Assembly: GCF_000026365.1 (NCBI RefSeq)
Contig: NC_012994.1
Coordinates: 558,001 to 622,000, forward strand
Length of the DNA: 64,000 bases
Source of the DNA: Zygosaccharomyces rouxii
Lineage: Eukaryota > Ascomycota > Saccharomycetes > Saccharomycetales > Saccharomycetaceae
Direction of reading: 5' to 3'
Below the pieces are notes generated by a model. It saw nothing but the letters and a program-made list of their open reading frames with translations. It was not told the origin of the DNA and searched no databases. Both the position numbers and the translations under genes were made by a program. Positions 9,345-17,942 of this stretch are shown one piece after another (within the stretch, counting starts at the first letter, position 1; each line of letters opens with the position of its first letter).

Positions 9345-10721
9345 ATGATTTTGAAAATATTCTGGTATTTTTTCACTTGGTTATCCTTTTATCAGATATC
9401 CAATGCTGCCCCTGTGGAAAATAAGATTTGGAAAGCATTGGAGACTCAAGATAAAATATGTTCCATGAAGTATGCACACCATGAAGGTAGTTATAAGAAA
9501 ATGTTCGAAACTCTTAGTGGTCTTAGTATACCTGCCCCACTGAGAGAACACGATAAAAAACCGTATACTGGGTTTAAACTACTAAGATCCTATAATATAC
9601 AATTATTAAATTTAGGACTATCAAGTGCAATTCATGTTGTTTTTTGTCGCGAGGGTAAAATTCAATGGAACATAAAGCAACCACTGGAAGATGATATTGA
9701 CTGGACTACACCTCTATGTGTCTATACGCCAGATGCTTCTGTTGACTCCACTATAACAAGTAACAAAAATAACAAAAATAATAAAAATAATAAAAATAAT
9801 AAAAATAATAAAAATAATAAAAATAATAAAAATAACAATAAAAGGACTTCAAAAGAAAAAGCACTGGAAGATTTAAACAATTTACATTGTTTTAAATTGG
9901 CTAGAAGAAAAAAGTATACTAACCGTAAAGCATCACTTTTCTTCCCCAAAAGTTGGGTTGGCGGTATGTTTTACTGTGATCTTGATGATGACATGAAGAG
10001 AAGAGCCTTGGATAATATGGAAGGGAATTTAAAATTCAAAAGGAATAAAGGACAGGATTTATGTAACAGACAAAATTCCATGCCATTGGTGCCCATGCAA
10101 TCCGATGACTACAGTAAATATTGGGTAGAATTCTCTAGTTTAGGCGCTAGTAAATTTTCAACAAAAGTTTTCAAACCGCAGATAACCAAATATGTTCCCT
10201 ATATCAACACACCAAACGATGCATTCTCAGTACTAAATTTTGAACATAATGGTAATGTATCAGTAGCATCTACAGCTGCTTTAAATTGGGGTAAACCATT
10301 TAGAGAGCAAGCCTTAGCAGTTTTCCAGAAGAACAAGATGTACACCAGCGGTAAAGATCCTTGGTTTAGTGAAATTGAAGTTGATGAAAAATATCAACTT
10401 AGTTCTGAGGATCTTTCTCTTTGGCAGACATGGACAGACCATGCGGCAACTAAACTTAGTAGTGTGACCAACAAACCCAGTAAATCTTTTGTTTCATTGA
10501 CTTCGATTGATACAAAAAATAATGCCACCAGTACTAGCCATTTAAAGGGATTTCTAAGCAGAATTTTGAAAAAAGTTGAATCTAAAATTTGGAATCGATT
10601 ACAATTACGTGATAAAATTATATCAGTTTTGGGTGATGACCCTGAAAGTCTACAATACCTACAAACGGAATGGAAGAACTTGCAAATGAACCGTGAAATG
10701 TTCGACTATTCGTACCAATAA
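9345..10721 (+). CDS. Secreted or lumenal protein of unknown function, YGL138C-like by position
   Basis: 458 residues. A hydrophobic N terminus (MILKIFWYFFTWLSFYQ, likely cleavage after SNA at about 21) looks like a signal peptide, and no other membrane segment is visible. Residues about 139-165 are a perfect Lys-Asn-Asn tripeptide repeat encoded by a 9-bp tandem repeat. Several Cys residues (in KICSMKY, VVFCREG, PLCVYTP, LHCFKL, MFYCDLD, DLCNRQ) could form disulphides. I do not recognise a domain. It lies between SEC27 and the FLC gene, in the orientation of S. cerevisiae YGL138C (an uncharacterised, fast-evolving protein of about 345 residues), so orthology is inferred from position only. 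Confidence 0.75.
   Translation: MILKIFWYFFTWLSFYQISNAAPVENKIWKALETQDKICSMKYAHHEGSYKKMFETLSGLSIPAPLREHDKKPYTGFKLLRSYNIQLLNLGLSSAIHVVFCREGKIQWNIKQPLEDDIDWTTPLCVYTPDASVDSTITSNKNNKNNKNNKNNKNNKNNKNNKNNNKRTSKEKALEDLNNLHCFKLARRKKYTNRKASLFFPKSWVGGMFYCDLDDDMKRRALDNMEGNLKFKRNKGQDLCNRQNSMPLVPMQSDDYSKYWVEFSSLGASKFSTKVFKPQITKYVPYINTPNDAFSVLNFEHNGNVSVASTAALNWGKPFREQALAVFQKNKMYTSGKDPWFSEIEVDEKYQLSSEDLSLWQTWTDHAATKLSSVTNKPSKSFVSLTSIDTKNNATSTSHLKGFLSRILKKVESKIWNRLQLRDKIISVLGDDPESLQYLQTEWKNLQMNREMFDYSYQ
9761..9840 (+). repeat. In-frame 9-bp tandem repeat encoding (Lys-Asn-Asn)n
   Basis: About nine copies of a unit close to AAAAATAAT inside the YGL138C-like gene. Being a multiple of 3, copy-number change would alter protein length without shifting frame. 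Confidence 0.9.
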
Positions 10722-11154
10722 TCGACGAATTAAAGTCTCTGGTATCTTTAATTGTTACAAGATGAAATGGTAGTATTATGGAGAACGAAACAACAGATTC
10801 AGTTTAGAGACAAAAAGATGTAATAAGCGTTCGTTGTTTTTTGTTTGTTTTTTTTTATCATTCGGAGGAATTATGGCCATTCTGTCTATCTTACTCCATG
10901 GTTTAGTTTTAAGGCCCTTCCTAAATGACTGAACTTTTCGTCGATTAACCGCTAGGAAACAGTTCTGCACGAGATAGCCTTTCATTGAAATAAACTTCCA
11001 CCCTTTAAAACTTCAAACGTCACCTGTTTTCTAGTGTACAATTTTTGTTCCCCATCTTTTGTTAACAAATTCTCTTCTTCGTTTTTCAATTTTTCGTTTC
11101 TTCTCAATTTATTCTTGTTATTCACTCAATCTTTCCCGGTTAAGTGAATCCTGA
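10722..11154. other. Convergent intergenic region
   Basis: 433 bp between the 3' ends of the YGL138C-like gene and the FLC gene. AT-rich with T-runs expected of yeast 3' ends. No gene or RNA is visible. Confidence 0.6.
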
Positions 11155-13524
11155 TCATAAAATATCAGCACTTCTCATAGCGCCATTATGTTGAGCCATT
11201 GTGTCTAAACTCGCATCTCTCCTTGGCATTTCAAACTCGTCTTCAGAAAGGTTTTCGTCCCCTTCTCTCACGGGTAAAAAGTTAAACCCTTCACCCACAT
11301 CGTCGTAGGAATCCATCAATCTGTTTCTAGATTCTGACGGTTGTCTTTGATGAACGCCTGGATAGTTTCTTGGTGGTGTCCCAGCGGACGCAACTGATTC
11401 ACTATCAGGTGTTAATGAAGTCAAATCATTACCTGCAAACTCTGGATTTCTTTTACCCTTACCGCTGCGTCTTAGTGATAACTTACGCATTACTTTATCT
11501 TTGAAAGTAGTTGGTTTATTAATTCCACTTGAAGTGCTGTTCGATCTTTGTTTGGCAGCTCGTAACTCGTCTAACTTCTCGTCGTCCAGCGTAAAGACGT
11601 TGACATCATCGGTTTGACTCTTTTGATCACCCAATTGATTTTCCCAATTGTCATTGTGATCCTTAGCAACATTACCAAGAGCTGCTAATTCTGCAGCTAC
11701 AGAAGCATTCATACCATTGGTACTCTTTAAAGAGAATCTTTGGAATGACCTTCTGTCATCTCCAGCGGGTTTAAATCTGACGTCTGGGTTCTTTGTGAAT
11801 AGAATCATTACAGTAAATGTCAAAATCATCATCAATAGGATGAATGAAAAAGCTGCATTTAGAATGAAGAAAATCCACCCCATAACTGCAGAGACGGCAT
11901 AACTTTGTCCGAAAAGATCAGAAAAGAACATAAACAAAAATGAATTGATCAAAGTCACGGTACTGATAAAGATGTTCATAATGTTTGTGGGGCGATCCAA
12001 ATATGGTTTGAAGTAGATAATAGCAATGAAATATGCCAAGTCCAAAATGAAGATCAGTAAAGATTGTGCTTGACCAGAGCTTTGAGCGAATCCAATGACA
12101 ATGGCTTTAACAAACATGTAGGATAAAATAACGATATTCCACCAGTAATGTGTAGCGTTGAACATTGTGTAGAAGAATCCATACTTGTGTAAAACACGTT
12201 CATCACCGTAAAGTAAAGCTGCTGAATTGTTATAAACCTCAATGGATCTTTGAGCGAAAAATGTAGTTCTGAATGCTGACCATGCCATTAACCCTACCGC
12301 TAAAACGATAAACAGACATGCGATGACAATGACAGCGGGGGAATCTCTTTGAGTAAATTCCCAAAAACTCAAAATAGTCAATTGTGTAAATCCGATATAG
12401 ATGTAACGTAAAAGAGCACCTTTTAGGACTTGTCTCCAATTTTGTCTAAAATCCACAAATCTGGTTGATTTGATCCATCCACATTTGGCGCTTAATTCCA
12501 GTGCATTTTTAGAAGCAATGATAAAGCCTGCGAGTACATATCCGCAGAGAACAAAGAAAGTGAAACCTGTACAAACAACAGCGGTATTTTCAATGTTTAC
12601 ATCATATGCCAATCTTTTAATACCTCTAAAGATCATAACTTGGGAATTACCGTACAGCACATCTTTAGCCCTTTTGATCAATTGTCTGTCTTTGATGTAA
12701 TCTAAAGATCTCTGTGTAAGAACAGAGATTTTTCTAGAGGTTAAATTCAAAGAAGGTTTCCCTCCAGTAGATTGTACGTACCAACGGAAGATTCTTTGCA
12801 TAAACGTGATACGAATTAACCCCATTGACCACGCCAGATTTTCTGCCCATGCTTCTGCAATAGGTGGGACTCTGTGAACATGTTCCATAGTAACAACAAC
12901 AACACTTTGGAAATACAAAAATAATGACATTGTATTTGCAGAAATATGGGAAGCCGCAGTAGAATTTCCAAATGTTGATAGAACAGCTGATAGTAATAAA
13001 CCTATCCCTGCAATCACAGCAGATGCCCATTTAACACCAGTTTGTGAAACTGTTTTACCATTACTAAAGAATGCTTGTACGCATGCCAAATATTCCCGCT
13101 GGTAGTTATAGACTTTTACTATAACATAAGCATCAATGTCAGGAACATGATACGTAATACCAGGAATATCATCAGTGTATTTCTTAGCAACGTATTCTAC
13201 AGAATCAATTTGCACATCACCTGGCGATAGAGGACAAAATTGTTTCCAACCCATATTACAAGGGTTGAAACTTTTCGTCACAACTTTAAATCCATAAGCA
13301 TAAACTTCCATCTCTGCTAAAACATAATCTTGAATATCAGTAACCATGGTAAAAGTATAACGCAACGACCTGTCGTGCGGATTGAATGTAACGTTAAATG
13401 TATTAGCTGATAATTTGGAATTCTCCATACACGTAACTAAGGAAGTGGAGAAAACCTTTCTCTTAGCTGTTGCTAAACAAGCTAACCACGAAGTGGTTAG
13501 CCACCACAGCATCAATAGTCTCAT
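11155..13524 (-). CDS. FLC1: Flc1/Flc3-type TRP-like membrane protein (putative FAD carrier)
   Basis: 789 residues. Starts with a signal peptide (about 1-20, ending ACLATA), followed by a lumenal ML-like domain with conserved Cys (TCMENS, FNPCNMGW, FCPLSPGD, LACVQAF). Then come about nine hydrophobic segments (about 170-620), including IVILSYMFVKAIVIGFAQ and a segment around FSDLFGQSYAVSAVMGWIFF, and a long charged cytosolic tail. The FLC family is linked to FAD import into the ER, cell-wall integrity and calcium handling. FLC1 (YPL221W) and FLC3 (YGL139W) are WGD duplicates, and flanking genes here match both loci, so this is the unduplicated gene; the symbol is a label. The long tail with many Ser/Arg motifs may be phosphorylated (inference). 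Confidence 0.92.
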   Translation of the reverse strand: MRLLMLWWLTTSWLACLATAKRKVFSTSLVTCMENSKLSANTFNVTFNPHDRSLRYTFTMVTDIQDYVLAEMEVYAYGFKVVTKSFNPCNMGWKQFCPLSPGDVQIDSVEYVAKKYTDDIPGITYHVPDIDAYVIVKVYNYQREYLACVQAFFSNGKTVSQTGVKWASAVIAGIGLLLSAVLSTFGNSTAASHISANTMSLFLYFQSVVVVTMEHVHRVPPIAEAWAENLAWSMGLIRITFMQRIFRWYVQSTGGKPSLNLTSRKISVLTQRSLDYIKDRQLIKRAKDVLYGNSQVMIFRGIKRLAYDVNIENTAVVCTGFTFFVLCGYVLAGFIIASKNALELSAKCGWIKSTRFVDFRQNWRQVLKGALLRYIYIGFTQLTILSFWEFTQRDSPAVIVIACLFIVLAVGLMAWSAFRTTFFAQRSIEVYNNSAALLYGDERVLHKYGFFYTMFNATHYWWNIVILSYMFVKAIVIGFAQSSGQAQSLLIFILDLAYFIAIIYFKPYLDRPTNIMNIFISTVTLINSFLFMFFSDLFGQSYAVSAVMGWIFFILNAAFSFILLMMILTFTVMILFTKNPDVRFKPAGDDRRSFQRFSLKSTNGMNASVAAELAALGNVAKDHNDNWENQLGDQKSQTDDVNVFTLDDEKLDELRAAKQRSNSTSSGINKPTTFKDKVMRKLSLRRSGKGKRNPEFAGNDLTSLTPDSESVASAGTPPRNYPGVHQRQPSESRNRLMDSYDDVGEGFNFLPVREGDENLSEDEFEMPRRDASLDTMAQHNGAMRSADIL

Positions 13525-14496
13525 ACTGTGTTATCCCGTTGTCGTCGTCGTTGTTAATGTGTTGGTAAAAAGCTAAATTGGTTGATTAATTGATTGATTT
13601 CTTTCCTCTGGATCAACAGAAAAAAAAATGGTGATCGTGTATTGACTGATCACTATGCAGTAAATTCTTGCGCTCCTTTGACAACGACTAAACTACCTTT
13701 AGCACTACACGTATTCCCCGAATGACAGGATTGTAGTAGTGTAGAGGTATGGAGTTGTAAGGGAAAAGAGTGTTGATTTGTTTCAAAAATTTTTGAGTAT
13801 AGATTCAAACACTTTTTACGTGCTTTGTTATTTTCTTCTTTCACCAAGCCCACACGGAAGGTTTCTCCAGCTTGAGAAGGGTCTGTATCACGACTGCAAA
13901 GGCCAGAACAGAACGCGGAACACGATAAAAATGAATTCGACAAAAAAAAAAAAAAAAAAAAACAGGCAAGTCAAGTAAATAATCCCCCAAACGCGGATTA
14001 CTATTGTTCTTCCATAATATTTGTTCTGCTCATACGTTTGCTGCTCCGGTCCTTCTTTACCGTACTTAAAATAACATAAGGGAAGAGAAAGGGAAAAAAC
14101 CATCTTGGCTAGCGAACTTCTTGATTCTACGGGGGTTTCTAGCGTCTAGCATTTGATCAGTAGCCGATAATAGCATATAGTATACTGGCATATCATATTA
14201 GGAATATGAGGACTCTCGATGAATGCGAAAACGACCTGCGAAAAGACTATCAAAGTTTTGCCCAAATGGTGAAAAAGTAGTGAGTGTTTTCGCGAAGTAA
14301 CCCCATATAGTTTCACCGTATTTAATTTGGCACGACGGGACGGAGAAAACGAAAAAAAAAACAAGGGAGAAGTTGGCGTACCCAAACAGAAAGGTGTTAG
14401 TGACAACAGGTCTGTCAATGCATATTGTTTGGCTACCTGATTTTACCGTTTATGCGTCATTTGACGTGTTCTATGTTTCTCTGTTGATTAGCACTC
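13525..14496. other. FLC promoter and Lon 3' flank, with a 21-A homopolymer
   Basis: 972 bp, long for this genome. Holds the 5' flank of the FLC gene and the 3' flank of the Lon gene. An uninterrupted run of 21 A lies at 13942-13962, likely nucleosome-depleting. Short open frames on both strands show no recognisable protein. No tRNA signature seen. Confidence 0.6.
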
Positions 14497-17400
14497 TCAG
14501 AGCTTGGCTCTGTGTGAGTTGTTATCCGGTAACGTCCAAGTATTTGAAGATGGAGATGAAGCGTCTGAAAAATCAGGCCAAGCATGCCTCACAACATCAT
14601 GAATTGTATCCACATAACACACTTGAAGGTGCATTTTCTGTTTAACCAGATCCAATTCTGATCTGTCTTGTCCATTAGCAAATGGAGCTACATCATCAGT
14701 GAGGGCTTCAACCAAATCGGATCTATTAGCTAATGGAACCAACACCTTATGCATACCATAAATTCTAGCTCCCAAAAGTTTCTCCTTAATGCCCCCAATT
14801 GGTAAAATTTTACCCCTAAGTGTTAGTTCTCCAGTCATACAAATTGTTGGTTCAACGGGTTTTTTCAGTGCAACCGATAATAACGCCAAGGCTATGGCGG
14901 CGCCTGCACTGGGACCGTCCTTAGAGATTGCACCTGCAGGGACATGCAGATGATATTCACTCGAAAGAAACTCCTGTAAGTTGATAACTACTTGGGGTGG
15001 GAAAACCAATTGTTTTTTCCTCAACATGACTTTCACTACACTTTTAGCGATATTAATAGATTCTTGTAAAACGTTACCCAAATTACCGGTAGAAATAATA
15101 GTGGGTCCATTTTTTGTGTTAGAAATGTCTTGGCCATCACTGCCGCCCGTCTTTATCACTTCAAAGACAAGTACACTACCAGTGCCATCTGAATTATAGG
15201 ACAATCCATTGACAACGCCTTCCTTTTCAGCGTGTTTGATCTGTTGTAAAAGTTCTCTGGTAATTGGGTGAAGTGGGAATCCTAAATACTTGAGAAGCTC
15301 CTTCGGTTGAAGTACTTCGTTTTCACTTCTTGAAGTACTATTCTTTTCCTCGTATTTCCCCGTTTCCACAACTTCACTAACTTTACCCCTGACGATAGCG
15401 GCTAATTGTCTCTCCAAAGAACGTACCCCTGGTTCACGCGTATACTCTAATACAAGTGATTTCCAAGCTTTATCACTTATTTGGAATTCGCAATTGCAGC
15501 TATCGAGTCCATTAAGACTTATCTGCTTTGGTAATAAGAAATTGGTACCTATTTGTATTTTTTCTTCTGGTGTGTAACCGGGAATTTCTATCACTTCCAT
15601 TCTGTCCAATAGGGGGCGGGAGATGCCGCTTAGGTCGTTAGCGGTACAAAAGAATAAAACTTGCGATAAATCTACGGGAAATCCAAGGTAGTGATCCATA
15701 AAAGTATTATTCTGTTCAGGATCAAGTACTTCCAATAGTGCAGCACCTGGGTCACCGTTGATCTTAGAGGAGTAACCTGCGCTGCTTCCTGTAGTACTTA
15801 AAACTTTATCCACTTCATCCAGCAAGATCAGAGGGTTCATACAGTCACTCTTCCTTAGGGCATTGATGATGAGACCACACATGGATCCCACGTAAGTTCT
15901 TCTATGACCTCTAATGTCAGCTTCGTTATGAATACCGCCGAGTGATACCCTTTGGAATTGACGGTTAAGTACTTGAGCTACGGATTTGGCAATTGAAGTC
16001 TTACCGACACCCGGAGGCCCTACCAATAGAAGAATGGGGGCTCTTTTCTTAATGTTACCAAGTTTTTCCTGTAGTTTGAGTATGCATAGATATTCCAATA
16101 ATCGCTTTTTGACCATTTGTAATCCATAGTGATCTTTATCAAGAGTATTTCGAGATTTATTCACATCAATAGGTTCTCTTTCACCGTATCTACCAAATGG
16201 TATATCGGTAATGATGTCGAAATAGTTCTTTAGCACTTGGTATTCTGTGTTCTGTGGTGACATTTTGGCGAATCTTTTGAAGTCTTTCTTTAGCATCTTA
16301 ATACCGTCTGGGTGAATTTCGTACTGACGAATATTATCGATGAATTTTTTCAAGAGATCTATATCTTCTTCATCTTCTTCATCCTCATCGACTTTTCCTT
16401 CCTTGGAATTGGATCCCTTATCAAAGTGGAAGTTACGAGGTACAAGTGTTTTAGGTTTGTTATGACGTTTTTCCACGTCGGCGGGAAAGGTGTTTTGAGC
16501 TTTCACATCGTCAATGAAAAATTTCAAAGATTTCAACTGATTGGCAATTAACCTTGATTTATCTAAGTTAGAGGCCTGGGTAAAATATTGTTGCACGTAC
16601 CCTGTAGATGCATAGAGGGTTTCGAAAACGTTTTGAAAGTTTTGCAAAACATTTCCGAAGTTTTGGAACCTTTCAGTGAAATTTGTGGTTGTCAAGATGG
16701 TCCATTTTTGGTGTACTGATATAGGTAAAACGGCTGTTATTAGATCAACTAGTTTTAAGACCTCTAGGTAAATTTCAGGATCGCTTCTTTTTTTCACATT
16801 ATTCTCTAGGTCTACTACGAGACCAAGAATTATACTCCATGCCTTGTTAAAGCCAGTTTTATTCAATTGGAAGAAAAGTGTATTGGAAAGAGGCGACAAA
16901 AATAATAGATGCTGGGAGGATTTCTTATTCTTGGCAGGTTGTTTGTATTGGGATTTAAATGAACGTATTGTCTCATCTATGGAATTGAATAGTTCTTTGA
17001 ATTCTTGAGGTCCGCGTTTTAACTGCTCTCTTGTCAGTTTAGATATTCCCGGAAAATCATCTACAACTTTTATAGTGCTATTGAAAACTTGATTCCCAGA
17101 ATTTACTAGAGGAGCCTTCACTATTGCCCTCTTTTGTGTTTTGAAGGAAATGGTCATCGTTTTTTGTTCTGTTAAGACACCCACGACCTTCGCGACACAA
17201 CCAACACATGGATCTCCATACTCTGATGGGATTAGAGTCAAATAAAGGGACTTTTCTTCATTTGGAGAGTCGTGGTTTGTACGGAACTTCGTTAAAGAAT
17301 TTGCAATCTTAGAATCCGAAGGTTGGTCTTTATCCCGTCCTTTAACTCCCGTCAGCAATAAATGGTTCTCGTAACTTTTTAGATTTTTGAAATTTCCCAG

Positions 17401-17538
17401 TATGTTTTGACCCACTTCCAATTCATAGGTCAATCTGTAGAGAATCCCCGGTATTGGTACTACTCTGGGGGCATTGTTCAACGTCAAACAGGGGAAATCT
17501 TGAATATCTGTAACATTGTCATTCTTGCCAAAGAACAT
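14497..17538 (-). CDS. Peroxisomal-type Lon protease with PTS1 (Pln/Lon2-like)
   Basis: 1,013 residues. An N-terminal Lon substrate-binding domain of about 430 residues is followed by an AAA+ module: Walker A GPPGVGKTS near 506-514, Walker B ILLDEVDK, and RRTYVGSM. The C-terminal protease domain has the catalytic serine in KDGPSAGAA (Ser877) and the catalytic-lysine motif GGIKEKLLGA (KEK 918-920). The protein ends in RAKL; AKL is a classical peroxisomal targeting signal type 1. The N terminus (MFFGKNDNVTDIQDFP) does not look like a mitochondrial presequence. These traits separate it from mitochondrial Pim1 (about 1,130 residues) and match peroxisomal Lon of methylotrophic yeasts and filamentous fungi, which degrades oxidised or unassembled matrix proteins. 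S. cerevisiae lacks it, to my knowledge. FLC and FMP40 flank it. Confidence 0.9.
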   Translation of the reverse strand: MFFGKNDNVTDIQDFPCLTLNNAPRVVPIPGILYRLTYELEVGQNILGNFKNLKSYENHLLLTGVKGRDKDQPSDSKIANSLTKFRTNHDSPNEEKSLYLTLIPSEYGDPCVGCVAKVVGVLTEQKTMTISFKTQKRAIVKAPLVNSGNQVFNSTIKVVDDFPGISKLTREQLKRGPQEFKELFNSIDETIRSFKSQYKQPAKNKKSSQHLLFLSPLSNTLFFQLNKTGFNKAWSIILGLVVDLENNVKKRSDPEIYLEVLKLVDLITAVLPISVHQKWTILTTTNFTERFQNFGNVLQNFQNVFETLYASTGYVQQYFTQASNLDKSRLIANQLKSLKFFIDDVKAQNTFPADVEKRHNKPKTLVPRNFHFDKGSNSKEGKVDEDEEDEEDIDLLKKFIDNIRQYEIHPDGIKMLKKDFKRFAKMSPQNTEYQVLKNYFDIITDIPFGRYGEREPIDVNKSRNTLDKDHYGLQMVKKRLLEYLCILKLQEKLGNIKKRAPILLLVGPPGVGKTSIAKSVAQVLNRQFQRVSLGGIHNEADIRGHRRTYVGSMCGLIINALRKSDCMNPLILLDEVDKVLSTTGSSAGYSSKINGDPGAALLEVLDPEQNNTFMDHYLGFPVDLSQVLFFCTANDLSGISRPLLDRMEVIEIPGYTPEEKIQIGTNFLLPKQISLNGLDSCNCEFQISDKAWKSLVLEYTREPGVRSLERQLAAIVRGKVSEVVETGKYEEKNSTSRSENEVLQPKELLKYLGFPLHPITRELLQQIKHAEKEGVVNGLSYNSDGTGSVLVFEVIKTGGSDGQDISNTKNGPTIISTGNLGNVLQESINIAKSVVKVMLRKKQLVFPPQVVINLQEFLSSEYHLHVPAGAISKDGPSAGAAIALALLSVALKKPVEPTICMTGELTLRGKILPIGGIKEKLLGARIYGMHKVLVPLANRSDLVEALTDDVAPFANGQDRSELDLVKQKMHLQVCYVDTIHDVVRHAWPDFSDASSPSSNTWTLPDNNSHRAKL

Positions 17539-17942
17539 AGTTGTGATAGCGTCTTAGTAATTGTATTATTAGGGGTTTATTATAATACAATTCTGATTCC
17601 TTGATGAGGTTGACGGTACAATGACTACTTCCATTTGATGTGGAGAACGATTGATCCAGACATTATTTTATCACGTGATATGCCTTGAAGACCCACTTAA
17701 GCCCTAAAGTTGATAATATACTTTCAATTGGGATGCTTAAAGGTAATTGATATTATCTGGAACGGTTGGTTTGACTTATGGTCTGTTTTGTGTTTTTTTC
17801 TTTGAGGTTGTCATTAGCATCTAGTCACCCCGTATGTTATTAAAATAAAATTATTCAGAACTAAACATTAAAAATACTTATCCGATGCACACTCCGCATC
17901 TTTCAAGAATATTATATTATGTATATGCAAATGCTCCTTTAT
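17539..17942. promoter_or_regulatory. Lon promoter / FMP40 3' flank with CACGTG
   Basis: 404 bp. A TATCACGTGATA palindrome (CACGTG at 17672-17677) lies about 135 bp upstream of the Lon ATG. I did not find a clear oleate-response element (CGG-spacer-CCG), but could not search exhaustively. Confidence 0.5.

Noticed and set aside
13653..14418. Several 60-96-codon frames in the FLC-Lon gap
   Set aside because: They overlap on both strands, contain homopolymer-encoded runs of Phe or Lys, and show no conserved pattern.
14497..17538. Annotation as mitochondrial Lon (Pim1)
   Set aside because: No presequence, shorter than Pim1, and a C-terminal AKL peroxisomal signal.
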